From Iphinoe sp. HA4291-MV1 (lineage in GTDB: Bacteria > Cyanobacteriota > Cyanobacteriia > Cyanobacteriales > Nostocaceae): a stretch of 64,000 bases of DNA. The stretch is from NCBI GenBank assembly GCA_019359415.1, contig JAHHHH010000019.1, positions 30,346-94,345 of the forward strand, given 5' to 3'. How positions within the stretch are numbered: position 1 is the stretch's first letter; each line of letters starts with the position of its first letter. The notes beneath the pieces are model-generated. The model saw only the letters and a list, made by a program, of their open reading frames with translations. It did no database searches and was not told where the DNA came from. Shown one piece after another: positions 18,254 to 25,785 of this stretch. The translations under genes were made by a program, and so were the position numbers.

Positions 18254-19168
18254 ATGAAGCTAAAACGTCGTCATTTTTTGTTTCTCAGTAGCCTCAGCGC
18301 CCTTGGTTTAGGATTTTTAGGTTGTGTCACTCGTCAAGCTGGCAAAAATGCTGGAATTGCTGTATCAAAAGCGGCTATACCTCCTAATTCAGCCAAAAAC
18401 AACTTGTTACTACGTTTTGTTTCTGTTGCAGATACAGGTACAGGAGATCAAGGACAGTACGCTGTAGCTAAGGCAATGACTAACTATCACAGCAAAAGTC
18501 TTTATGATTTGGTCGTTTTAGCTGGTGATAATATCTACACAAATGGCGAAATGGAAAAAATAGGTGCGGTGTTTGAGCGTCCCTATGCATCTTTACTTAA
18601 GCAAGGTGTGAAATTTCAGGCTGCTCTGGGAAATCATGATATCCGCACTGCTAATGGTGAACCTCAACTTAAGTATGCGGGTTTTAATATGAAGGGACGC
18701 TATTACACATTTCGCCGCGATAATGTGCAATTTTTTGCCTTAGATACGAACACCAATGCTGATTGGGAAAAGCAGCTAAAATGGTTGGAACAAGAATTAA
18801 GTGCCTCTAATGAACCTTGGAAAATTGTGTATGGTCATCATCCAGTTTATGCATCGGGTGTGTATGGCAGCAATCCAACTTTCATTAAAACTTTTACTCC
18901 ATTATTTCAAAAATATGGTGTTCAACTATATATAAATGGTCATGAACATCATTATGAACGCACTCGTTCGATTAATGGAACAACTTATTTAATATGTGGT
19001 GGTGGTGCGGGTACTCGTCCTGTAGGTCATTCCGAATGGACAGAATATTCGGCTGAAAAGTTGAGTTTTGCTGCTTATGAGGTTTATGCAGATAGAATAG
19101 AAATCAGTGGTATTGGCACCGATAACCGCGTTTTTGATAAAGGTATAGTTCCATTGAAATCAGCTTAA
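18254..19168 (+). CDS. Exported metallophosphoesterase (purple acid phosphatase-like)
   Basis: 304 residues. The N terminus has a twin-arginine pair (KLKRRHFLFLSSLSALGLG) and then a lipobox-like LGC (Cys24), so it is probably exported by Tat and perhaps lipid-anchored. The metal-ligand motifs of the calcineurin-like superfamily are all present: VADTGTGDQG (Asp60), VLAGDNIY (Asp92), LGNHDI (Asn127, His128), YGHHPVY and NGHEHHYERT. This is a phosphomonoesterase of the acid-phosphatase group acting on the periplasmic or cell-surface side; phosphate scavenging is likely but not shown. Transcription starts just 127 bases from the divergent membrane protein gene. Confidence 0.9.
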   Translation: MKLKRRHFLFLSSLSALGLGFLGCVTRQAGKNAGIAVSKAAIPPNSAKNNLLLRFVSVADTGTGDQGQYAVAKAMTNYHSKSLYDLVVLAGDNIYTNGEMEKIGAVFERPYASLLKQGVKFQAALGNHDIRTANGEPQLKYAGFNMKGRYYTFRRDNVQFFALDTNTNADWEKQLKWLEQELSASNEPWKIVYGHHPVYASGVYGSNPTFIKTFTPLFQKYGVQLYINGHEHHYERTRSINGTTYLICGGGAGTRPVGHSEWTEYSAEKLSFAAYEVYADRIEISGIGTDNRVFDKGIVPLKSA

Positions 19169-19193
19169 TCATATAAAAGTCAAGCGTCTAAAA

Positions 19194-19415
19194 ATGAATT
19201 ATTTCCGTGGAATCGGCGAGTTGATGCTTTATTTCGATAAAATTGGTCTAACTGTATTGATTGGTGTCAATGGTGTCGGAAAATCTAGTATTCTTGATTG
19301 TCTTGCTATTCTTTTGTCACAGTTTACAGGGCAGATTCAAGATGGTAATTCTATACGTTCCTTAAGTGAACAAGACATAACGAATAGATGCAAAATCAAG
19401 ACCGTCTGGGACTAA
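19194..19415 (+). pseudogene. Truncated AAA/RecF-like ATPase (N-terminal fragment)
   Basis: Only 73 residues: ELMLYFDKIGLTVLIGVNGV and then GKSSILDCLAILLSQF, which is the first strand and Walker A region (GVNGVGKSS) of the SMC/RecF-like AAA_23 ATPases. Such proteins are normally several hundred residues long with Walker B and ABC signature near the C terminus; all that is missing here. The coding sequence is cut near 19385-19415 where it runs into the convergent gene on the minus strand. A remnant left by a recombination event. Confidence 0.75.
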
Positions 19416-19847
19416 AGCAACTAAATCAACTTCGTTTTCAATTTTTCTATCGCTTCCTTTACGGTTGTCATAGGGATTGAGTTCATACTTGTGGTTGTGG
19501 TCATCAATCATCGGCTTGTACTGCTCTAAAAGTTTTTTGATGGTCGCAGGACGAGAACCAGTGAGTGCTTGCAACGCTGTTTGAGTTATCATCCATCGTT
19601 GGCTTTTCTTAGGAGCATTGATATTGTGTCGAGCGATTGCTGCAATCGCTCTCTTGGTAAGTTCTTCAGCACGTTTTGGATGAGTAAAGTACTTGCTTCT
19701 AACTTCCTTACCATCAACAACCTGACTAACATTGAGTAGTTTTTCTGTAGGTACACCGGACAAGTCATCATCAAATTGTTTGGCTTTTCCTTCTATGGTT
19801 TTGGCATACACTTTACAAGCTTGCTTGATGAAATCAAAAAGACTCAT
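19362..19847 (-). CDS. Putative DNA-binding protein, possibly telomere-resolvase-related
   Basis: 161 residues. The middle, MITQTALQALTGSRPATIKK at about residues 96-115, reads as a helix-turn-helix; it is followed by DDHNHKYELNPYDNRKGSDR. That HNxKY...NPYxNR pattern reminds me of the C-terminal DNA-binding part of protelomerase/telomere resolvases, but I hold this only as a lead: no catalytic region is present here. The N terminus (MSLFDFIKQACKVYAKTIEG) looks genuine. The C terminus overlaps the truncated ATPase by about 50 bases, so the last residues may be altered by the same recombination. Confidence 0.55.
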   Translation of the reverse strand: MSLFDFIKQACKVYAKTIEGKAKQFDDDLSGVPTEKLLNVSQVVDGKEVRSKYFTHPKRAEELTKRAIAAIARHNINAPKKSQRWMITQTALQALTGSRPATIKKLLEQYKPMIDDHNHKYELNPYDNRKGSDRKIENEVDLVALVPDGLDFASIRYVLFT

Positions 19848-19871
19848 ACTAGAGTCAATACTGCTCGGATA

Positions 19872-19918
19872 AGCAAAAATTAGAAACCGGGTTTCTTAAA
19901 GAAACCCGGTTTCTTTGC
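19872..19918. repeat. Palindromic dispersed repeat (agaaaccgggtttctt type)
   Basis: Arms agaaaccgggtttctt and aagaaacccggtttct (about 19882-19912) form an almost perfect palindrome, with gcaaa/tttgc extending the stem. This AAACCGGGTTTCT unit is a familiar intergenic repeat in filamentous cyanobacteria. It lies just upstream of the 161-residue gene's start. The remainder of the gap up to 20338 holds no gene that I can see. Confidence 0.75.
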
Positions 19919-20338
19919 GTAAGTCTTGAAGAATAGAAAATTTTATACATGACCAACTGAAAAGTTAGAATGAACTGAGAAAGTCATAAGAGCTTTCTAA
20001 AGAAAATATAAGGTTCTTAGACGGAAATCCTTAGAGAGTCATAATTTGTAGACTGATTCTTCAAGCAACAATCTATTTAAAGTTCAAGCCAAAACTTTCA
20101 CTGTTCATTGATGTTGCATTGAGGAATTTATCATCATGAAATTGAAATATCTGTTACTACCGAGTATAGCGTCTTAGTGGATTACAAATCTGCCGTTATT
20201 TAATGCTTAATGCCGCAAGTTCAATGCCACCTTTGGCGCGGCCAAGTTGAGCAATAGCTAAGTAAAAGGCAGTTGCAAGAGCGTGTCCGTCAGGACAAGC
20301 CAGAAGGGAAGAGGGAAAGAAATACAGGAGAAGAATAA

Positions 20339-21175
20339 ATGATGCAGACACTACGGAAACATTATCCCGAATATTTGATGGAAGCTGCGGGATTGGGCAT
20401 CTTTATGATTTCTGCAGCGGTGGTGAGTGCGTTGTTAGAGCATCCGACTTCACCCATTCGACAAGCAATTTCTGATCCGCTTTTACGACGGTTCATCATC
20501 GGTGTGGCAATGGGATTAAGTGCGATCGCTATCATTTACTCTCCTTGGGGTAAGCAATCCGGCGCACATATCAATCCGGTTGTTACCTTCACTTTCTTCC
20601 GTCTTAGCAAAATTAAGCCTGCTGATGCACTTTTCTACATCTTGGCTCAGTTCGGCGGTGGATTGCTGGGATTGCTGTTAGCGGTGAGGGTTTTGAGGGG
20701 TGCAGTTACAGATCCAGCAGTGAATTACGTTGTCACAATTCCCGGTGCGAGTGGAGCAGGAGTTGCATTTCTGGCTGAACTCATGATTTCCTTTGGCGTG
20801 ATGCTAATGATTCTATTTGTCTCAAACACCCCAAAGCTGGCACGCTTTACCGGGATATTTGCAGGAGTACTTATTGCGACTTATATCACCGTAGAAGCAC
20901 CACTATCAGGCATGAGTATGAATCCAGCCCGTACCTTGGCATCAGCGATTACGGCTCACAATTGGACGGCTATCTGGGTTTATTTTACTGCACCACTTCT
21001 AGGAATGCTCACAGCAGCCGAGGTATACGTGCGAACTCAAGGCAGAAATGCTGTCAAATGCGCCAAATTGCACCACAACAACAACAAACGTTGTATCTTT
21101 CGCTGCGGCTATCGTCAGCAGAAGCTTGGTGATACCACATGGATACTTAGCGATCGCCTACCCCCAAAGATTTAG
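20339..21175 (+). CDS. Aquaporin / MIP-family channel
   Basis: 278 residues, six membrane segments plus the two half-helices of the MIP fold. The pore motifs are SGAHINPVV (Asn79-Pro80-Val81, a variant of NPA) and GMSMNPART (Asn195-Pro196-Ala197-Arg198). The first NPA has Val in place of Ala, which may shift selectivity away from plain water towards small neutral solutes. The C-terminal tail (about 235-278) is cysteine/histidine-rich (CAKLHHNNNKRCIFRCGY) and cytoplasmic; it could bind metal. An AGGAG site supports the start at 20339. The next gene (VOC protein) starts 88 bases later on the same strand. Confidence 0.92.
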   Translation: MMQTLRKHYPEYLMEAAGLGIFMISAAVVSALLEHPTSPIRQAISDPLLRRFIIGVAMGLSAIAIIYSPWGKQSGAHINPVVTFTFFRLSKIKPADALFYILAQFGGGLLGLLLAVRVLRGAVTDPAVNYVVTIPGASGAGVAFLAELMISFGVMLMILFVSNTPKLARFTGIFAGVLIATYITVEAPLSGMSMNPARTLASAITAHNWTAIWVYFTAPLLGMLTAAEVYVRTQGRNAVKCAKLHHNNNKRCIFRCGYRQQKLGDTTWILSDRLPPKI

Positions 21176-21263
21176 ATGTACCGCCTGGTATAGCGTCTAA
21201 CTTTATGCATAATCACATTTTTGAACTGAAACAACCAAAAATAAAATTTGATGGAGTGTCACT

Positions 21264-22508
21264 ATGACTGCAAAATATGGCACAATAGTGCCCAGCCATA
21301 CTGCAAGTAAAAAAATAGCTAGGGTCATTCTGTCGGCGGTCGTTTTTGTCACAATTGCCCTGGCTCAGAATCCAGTTCTATCCCAGGTTTATCGACGAGA
21401 AGACAATCGTTCTCTGCAAACAGCCCAGAGCCAAACATTACCATCACAGACCGTAGTTTCCGAAGTGGAATCGGTAGGGATGACGGTTTCCGATATGGAT
21501 AAAGCTGTTGATTTTTACTCTCAGGTGTTGTCCTTCAAGAAAGTTTCGGATGTAGAAGTGTTGGGTACTGAATACGAACAATTGCAAGGACTATTTGGGG
21601 TGCGGCTGCGAGTCGTGCGGATGCAGTTGGGCAACGAGTTGATTGAGTTAACAGAATATTTGACACCAAAAGGCAAACCAATACCAGTAGATTCGCGTAG
21701 TAATGATCATTGGTTTCAACATATTGCCATTGTAGTCAGCGATATGGACAAGGCTTACCAACACTTACGCTCTTTCAAAGTACAACATGCTTCCACTGCT
21801 CCCCAGCGCCTTCCTGACTGGAATAAAGCGGCGGCGGGAATTCGCGCTTTCTATTTCAAAGATCCAGACGGACACAACCTAGAAATTATTTACTTCCCAC
21901 CCGGTAAAGGCGACTCCAAGTGGCAAAAACCAACTAATCAGTTATTTTTGGGAATTGACCATACAGCAATTGTTGTATCCAAGACCGCAACTAGTTTGAA
22001 ATTCTATCGGAATTTACTGGGCTTGAGAGTGGCGGGAGAAAGCATGAATTATGGCATAGAGCAGGAGCATCTTAATAATGTACAAGGAGCCAGATTGCAT
22101 ATTAGTGGTTTGCGATCGCCTTTGGCGGCTCCTGTTCGCGTAGCGTTCCGCAGGAAAGGAGCATCGCGTCCCTTGCGCGTGTCCGTTGGCTCACCTGGTC
22201 CGATAGGAGAAGGACTCAGCGTGCGCTCTGCGCAATCGCCTGCTGGTCCCGGCATTGAATTTTTGGAATATTTGACACCACGAGACGGGCGACCTTTACC
22301 AGGTGATGCCCATGCCAACGATTTGCTGCACTGGCAAACTACACTGGTAGTAAAGGATGCAGAAGCTGTTGCCCAAAGGTTGCGAATAAATAAATCTGTG
22401 TTTGTTTCTCCTAGTGTTGTGGCGATTCCTGGGCAGACATTGGGATTCAAAAAGGGCTTTTTGGTAAGAGATCCAGATGGTCACGTCATGCGGGTTGTGG
22501 AGAAGTGA
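21264..22508 (+). CDS. Exported double-domain VOC (glyoxalase/dioxygenase-fold) protein with in-frame repeat insert
   Basis: 414 residues. A hydrophobic N-terminal segment (VILSAVVFVTIALAQNPVLS) serves as a signal peptide. Two VOC modules follow: about residues 70-210 (VESVGMTVSDMDKAVDFYSQ ... FKDPDGHNLEIIYF) and 228-413 (LGIDHTAIVVSKTATSLKFY ... LVRDPDGHVMRVVE). The His and Glu residues in HTAIVV/HNLEII fit a divalent-metal site. The reaction is unknown. Odd: the second module contains a 40-residue insert (LAAPVRVAFRRKG ... VRSAQSP), a GC-rich repeat bounded by the 10-base copies gcgatcgcct and gcaatcgcct; the frame stays open and the conserved AGPGIEFLEYLTPRDGRPLP resumes directly after it. 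GGAG precedes the ATG. Confidence 0.85.
   Translation: MTAKYGTIVPSHTASKKIARVILSAVVFVTIALAQNPVLSQVYRREDNRSLQTAQSQTLPSQTVVSEVESVGMTVSDMDKAVDFYSQVLSFKKVSDVEVLGTEYEQLQGLFGVRLRVVRMQLGNELIELTEYLTPKGKPIPVDSRSNDHWFQHIAIVVSDMDKAYQHLRSFKVQHASTAPQRLPDWNKAAAGIRAFYFKDPDGHNLEIIYFPPGKGDSKWQKPTNQLFLGIDHTAIVVSKTATSLKFYRNLLGLRVAGESMNYGIEQEHLNNVQGARLHISGLRSPLAAPVRVAFRRKGASRPLRVSVGSPGPIGEGLSVRSAQSPAGPGIEFLEYLTPRDGRPLPGDAHANDLLHWQTTLVVKDAEAVAQRLRINKSVFVSPSVVAIPGQTLGFKKGFLVRDPDGHVMRVVEK
22112..22241 (+). repeat. 120-bp dispersed repeat inserted in frame in the VOC gene
   Basis: The copies gcgatcgcct (22112-22121) and gcaatcgcct (22232-22241) are exactly 120 bases apart, so the insertion adds 40 codons. Its content (ggctcctgttcgcgtagcg, ttccgcaggaaaggagc) is typical of the GC-rich dispersed repeats of Nostocales, otherwise found between genes, and can fold on itself. 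Confidence 0.75.
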
Positions 22509-22775
22509 ATGGTAAACGAGGAATAAGCAAAGCTCAGGCAAAGGTGTTGGGAGAGTTTTTTCATGTTTCTCCAGGGTTGTTTATTTAGCAGAACATGAAT
22601 CTAGTTTTTTGTTGGGTTGCGCTATGCTGAACTTACTCCCTTTCCCGAAACACACAAAACTTTCTCACCTTCCCCTCAGCAAACCCTTATCTATTCAAAC
22701 CTTTCTATCATCCCCACCTCAGCTAGCTAAATTTTAATCATAGTCAAGCTCCAAATGTCTCACAGGAGATTGACT

Positions 22776-23549
22776 ATGCAACTACGCACAATTGCTATTG
22801 GTTTCTTTTTAGGACTTGCAGCTCTTACAGCCGTCCACGCCACTGAAGTTTCCTCACAAAGAACTCAAAAGCTTACCCCAAGCAACATCTCTCAAGCAAG
22901 CAATTCTCGTCCGACTCGCTTCAAAGTACGTATCGAAAACATCTCCACGACCGACGAATTTATCGCCTCGGATGGCACAAAATGGACACTGGACTTTTCC
23001 CCTGGCGTTTGGCTAGTCCATAACAACAATAACCCAATTTTCACGACAGGACAGAAAGACCGAGGACAAGGGTTAGAAGCAATAGCCGAAGATGGTAACC
23101 CGACAATGTTAGCGAAGTCCCTGCAAAACCAACAAGGTATTCTATCAAGTAAAGTTTTTAACATTGCAGTTGGTGCAACAAAACCAAAAGGGATTCGTCC
23201 TGGACAAGCCTTTGAGTTTACTGTTACGGCAAAACCAGGGCAAAAACTTTCTTTCGTTACGATGTTTGGACAATCAAACGATTGGTTTTACGCTCCCGAT
23301 GGCGCTGGTATTACCTTATTTGATGCTGATGGCAAACCAATGAGCAGTGATATCACATCTCAAATTATTCTTTGTAATGGAGGAACAGAAGTAGACCAAG
23401 AACCTGGTATCGGTTCAGAACAAGGTCCGCGTCAGAAGGCACCCAACACTGGTGCTGCGGAAAATGGCGTTGTGCAGGTGGTGAATGATCAATCCTCTTA
23501 CACTCAAACAAACCAAGTGATGCGCGTCACGATTACGCCGATGAACTGA
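22776..23549 (+). CDS. Exported spondin-domain protein
   Basis: About 257 residues from the ATG at 22776, which follows an AGGAG site; an ATG at 22755 would add seven residues. A signal peptide (MQLRTIAIGFFLGLAALTAVHA) exports it. The rest is one bacterial spondin-N-type domain: RFKVRIENISTTDEF, FSPGVWLVHNNNNPIFTTGQ, GLEAIAEDGNPTMLAKSLQ, and LSFVTMFGQSNDWFYAPDG. In other bacteria such proteins are secreted and poorly characterised; a role in adhesion or carbohydrate binding is a guess. It heads a compact run with the next three genes (gaps of 44, -1 and 51 bases), so the four are probably one transcript. Confidence 0.85.
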   Translation: MQLRTIAIGFFLGLAALTAVHATEVSSQRTQKLTPSNISQASNSRPTRFKVRIENISTTDEFIASDGTKWTLDFSPGVWLVHNNNNPIFTTGQKDRGQGLEAIAEDGNPTMLAKSLQNQQGILSSKVFNIAVGATKPKGIRPGQAFEFTVTAKPGQKLSFVTMFGQSNDWFYAPDGAGITLFDADGKPMSSDITSQIILCNGGTEVDQEPGIGSEQGPRQKAPNTGAAENGVVQVVNDQSSYTQTNQVMRVTITPMN

Positions 23550-23593
23550 CAAGGAAACGCGGAGAATAACTCAAGACTTACGGGGAGTTAATT

Positions 23594-24106
23594 ATGAAAA
23601 CATTGATAGGCGGCGTAGCAGTGGCGCTGGTATTTTCGACATTAGCCGCTACTGCACAGGCTCAGGTTGTTGACAAAAAGGTACTGACGCTGGAAGGCGC
23701 AAAACAGGTTATTGCTGTGGCAGAAAAAACAGCTAGGAGTAAAAACGCGCCGGGAGGTGCCATTGCTGTAGTCGATGAAGGTGGTAATTTGTTGTTGGTG
23801 GAACGGTTAGACAACACCTTTGCCGCTAGTACTCATGTCTCTATCGGGAAAGCCCGGACAGCAGCCATATTCAAGCATCCAACCAAATTTTTTGAAGATG
23901 CGATCGCAAAAGGTCGCACTGCACTGGTTGCGATGCCAGATTTTACTCCACTTCAAGGCGGGATACCCATTGAGTATGAGGGCAAAATCATTGGGGCGAT
24001 TGGGGTTAGTGGGGCGATGAACGCTCAACAAGACGAGGAAATTGCTATTGCTGGAGCAAACGCTCTCAAGTCTCTAAAGACCAATCCTGAGAGAGGGGGG
24101 CGTTAA
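23594..24106 (+). CDS. Exported HbpS/GlcG-family protein (DUF336)
   Basis: 170 residues. Signal peptide with a cut near AQAQVV (residue 24). The mature domain is the HbpS/GlcG fold: LTLEGAKQVIAVAEKTARSK, GGAIAVVDEGGNLLLVERLD, ASTHVSIGKARTAAIFKHPT, and GGIPIEYEGKIIGAIGVSGA. Members bind heme or corrinoid-like ligands (HbpS) or are encoded with glycolate oxidase (GlcG); the ligand here is unknown. The stop codon overlaps the ATG of the gluconolactonase-like gene by one base (TAATG), a sign of coupled translation and a joint role. GGGGAG precedes the start. Confidence 0.88.
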   Translation: MKTLIGGVAVALVFSTLAATAQAQVVDKKVLTLEGAKQVIAVAEKTARSKNAPGGAIAVVDEGGNLLLVERLDNTFAASTHVSIGKARTAAIFKHPTKFFEDAIAKGRTALVAMPDFTPLQGGIPIEYEGKIIGAIGVSGAMNAQQDEEIAIAGANALKSLKTNPERGGR

Positions 24107-25734
24107 TGATGAAACGCCAAATCTCTTCTCTCATTCTTTCCACGATCGCTGTGGTGACTCTCCAAATGTTGCGAGTCACAGCACAAGTCACACAGGATGC
24201 CCCAGCCGGACGACCAGAAGCGATTATTAATTTAGCTATACCAGAAGGTGTGCAACTAGTCAAGGGTCAATGGCGTTACAGTGATACCAAAATTATCGAG
24301 ACTGACTTTAGAAGTCCGGGTGCAGACCGCAAGGCATCTGGACCACCGAACCGGACTTACGACATCACGCCCCACGCTGGTGGTGCAGATTTTGACGACT
24401 CGAAGTGGCAGGTAATTCCTGCCGATACCCTAGATGAAAGACGCTGCACTGGTAAACTCTGCTTCAACTGGTACCGTATTAATATCACCATTCCCCAAAA
24501 AGTGGGTAACTTTGACCCTACTGGCTTTGATGTCATTTTTGAAACTGTTGTCGATGATTACGCCGAAGTTTGGGTAGATGGAAAGTTACCATTGGTACTT
24601 GGGCAGACTGGTAGCGCTGCCATCAAGGGTTACAATGCTCCCAACCGGGTAGTCGTCGGACGAAATGTCAAACCAGGACAGCAGATTCGGCTTGCCATCT
24701 TTGGGGCAAATGGACCCCTTTCCAACCCACCGGGAAATTTTATCTGGATTCGTTCTGCAACTTTGGACTTCTACAAACCGAATACCATAGCTAACATCCA
24801 ACCAGATGCAGGCGGCGAAATTGTCAGACGAGATTTGGCGTTGGATACCATAGTTCCCAAAAACGCCAAAATTGAGAAACTTGCTAGTGGTTTCCAATTC
24901 ACGGAAGGTCCCGTTTGGGTGAGTGACGGCGGATACTTACTGTTTAGTGACCCCAACGCCAACACCATATACAGATGGTCACCTGATGGTCAGGTTTCAG
25001 TATTCAGAACGAAAAGCGGATACAGCGGTGTAGACATTGGTGAGTACAAACAACCTGGTTCCAACGGACTGACGCTAGACAAAGAAGGCAGACTGACCAT
25101 TAACGAACATGGTAATCGCCGCGTCACCCGTCTGGAAAAGAACGGAGTTTTGACCGTACTGACAGACCGCTATGAAGGTAAACGCCTCAACAGTCCAAAT
25201 GATTTGGTTTACAAATCTGATGGTGCGCTTTACTTTACTGATCCACCCTTCGGACTGCCCAAAGTTTTTGATGATTCCCGCAAGGAACTGCCATACAGTG
25301 GAGTTTTTCGCCTGTTCAACGGCAAAATCCAATTAGTCAGCAAAGATTTGAAAGGTCCTAATGGTCTGGCATTCTCACCTAATGAAAAGTACCTGTATGT
25401 AGGTAACTGGGATGAGAAAAATAAAGTCGTCATGCGTTACGAAGTGAACTCTGACGGTCTGTTGTCAAACGGCAAAGTCTTTTACGACATGACCAAAGCA
25501 CCGGGAGAAGATGCAATCGACGGAATCAAAGTCGATCAGCAAGGTAATGTTTATGTTTCTGGTCCTGGTGGTATCTGGATACTTTCACCCACAGGTAAGC
25601 ACTTGGGAACCATTATCGGTCCTGAGCATCCGCACAACCTCGCCTGGGGTGATGAGGATGGCAGGACACTCTACATGACAGCACAAACCGGACTTTACCG
25701 GATACGGCTGAATATTCCCGGTATTCGACCCTGA
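24106..25734 (+). CDS. Exported gluconolactonase-like protein (SMP-30 domain with N-terminal sandwich domain)
   Basis: 542 residues. A signal peptide (about 1-27) is followed by a beta-sandwich domain at about 40-225 (FDDSKWQVIPADTLDERRC, VIFETVVDDYAEVWVDGKLP) like the sugar-binding-like domains of glycosidases. Then an SMP-30/gluconolactonase propeller fills 245-540: FQFTEGPVWVSDGGYLLFSD, GSNGLTLDKEGRLTINEHGN, RLNSPNDLVYKSDGALYFTD, and GPNGLAFSPNEKYLYVGNWD. The conserved Glu of EGPVW and Asn of SPNDLV are typical metal ligands. It probably hydrolyses a sugar lactone on the outside of the inner membrane. The N-terminal addition is unusual for plain SMP-30. The GMC oxidoreductase downstream would produce a lactone substrate. 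Confidence 0.88.
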   Translation: MMKRQISSLILSTIAVVTLQMLRVTAQVTQDAPAGRPEAIINLAIPEGVQLVKGQWRYSDTKIIETDFRSPGADRKASGPPNRTYDITPHAGGADFDDSKWQVIPADTLDERRCTGKLCFNWYRINITIPQKVGNFDPTGFDVIFETVVDDYAEVWVDGKLPLVLGQTGSAAIKGYNAPNRVVVGRNVKPGQQIRLAIFGANGPLSNPPGNFIWIRSATLDFYKPNTIANIQPDAGGEIVRRDLALDTIVPKNAKIEKLASGFQFTEGPVWVSDGGYLLFSDPNANTIYRWSPDGQVSVFRTKSGYSGVDIGEYKQPGSNGLTLDKEGRLTINEHGNRRVTRLEKNGVLTVLTDRYEGKRLNSPNDLVYKSDGALYFTDPPFGLPKVFDDSRKELPYSGVFRLFNGKIQLVSKDLKGPNGLAFSPNEKYLYVGNWDEKNKVVMRYEVNSDGLLSNGKVFYDMTKAPGEDAIDGIKVDQQGNVYVSGPGGIWILSPTGKHLGTIIGPEHPHNLAWGDEDGRTLYMTAQTGLYRIRLNIPGIRP

Positions 25735-25785
25735 AGTTTCGTAAAAATTGCAACACAAATTTTAACTTTTGCAGGTGAAACAATC

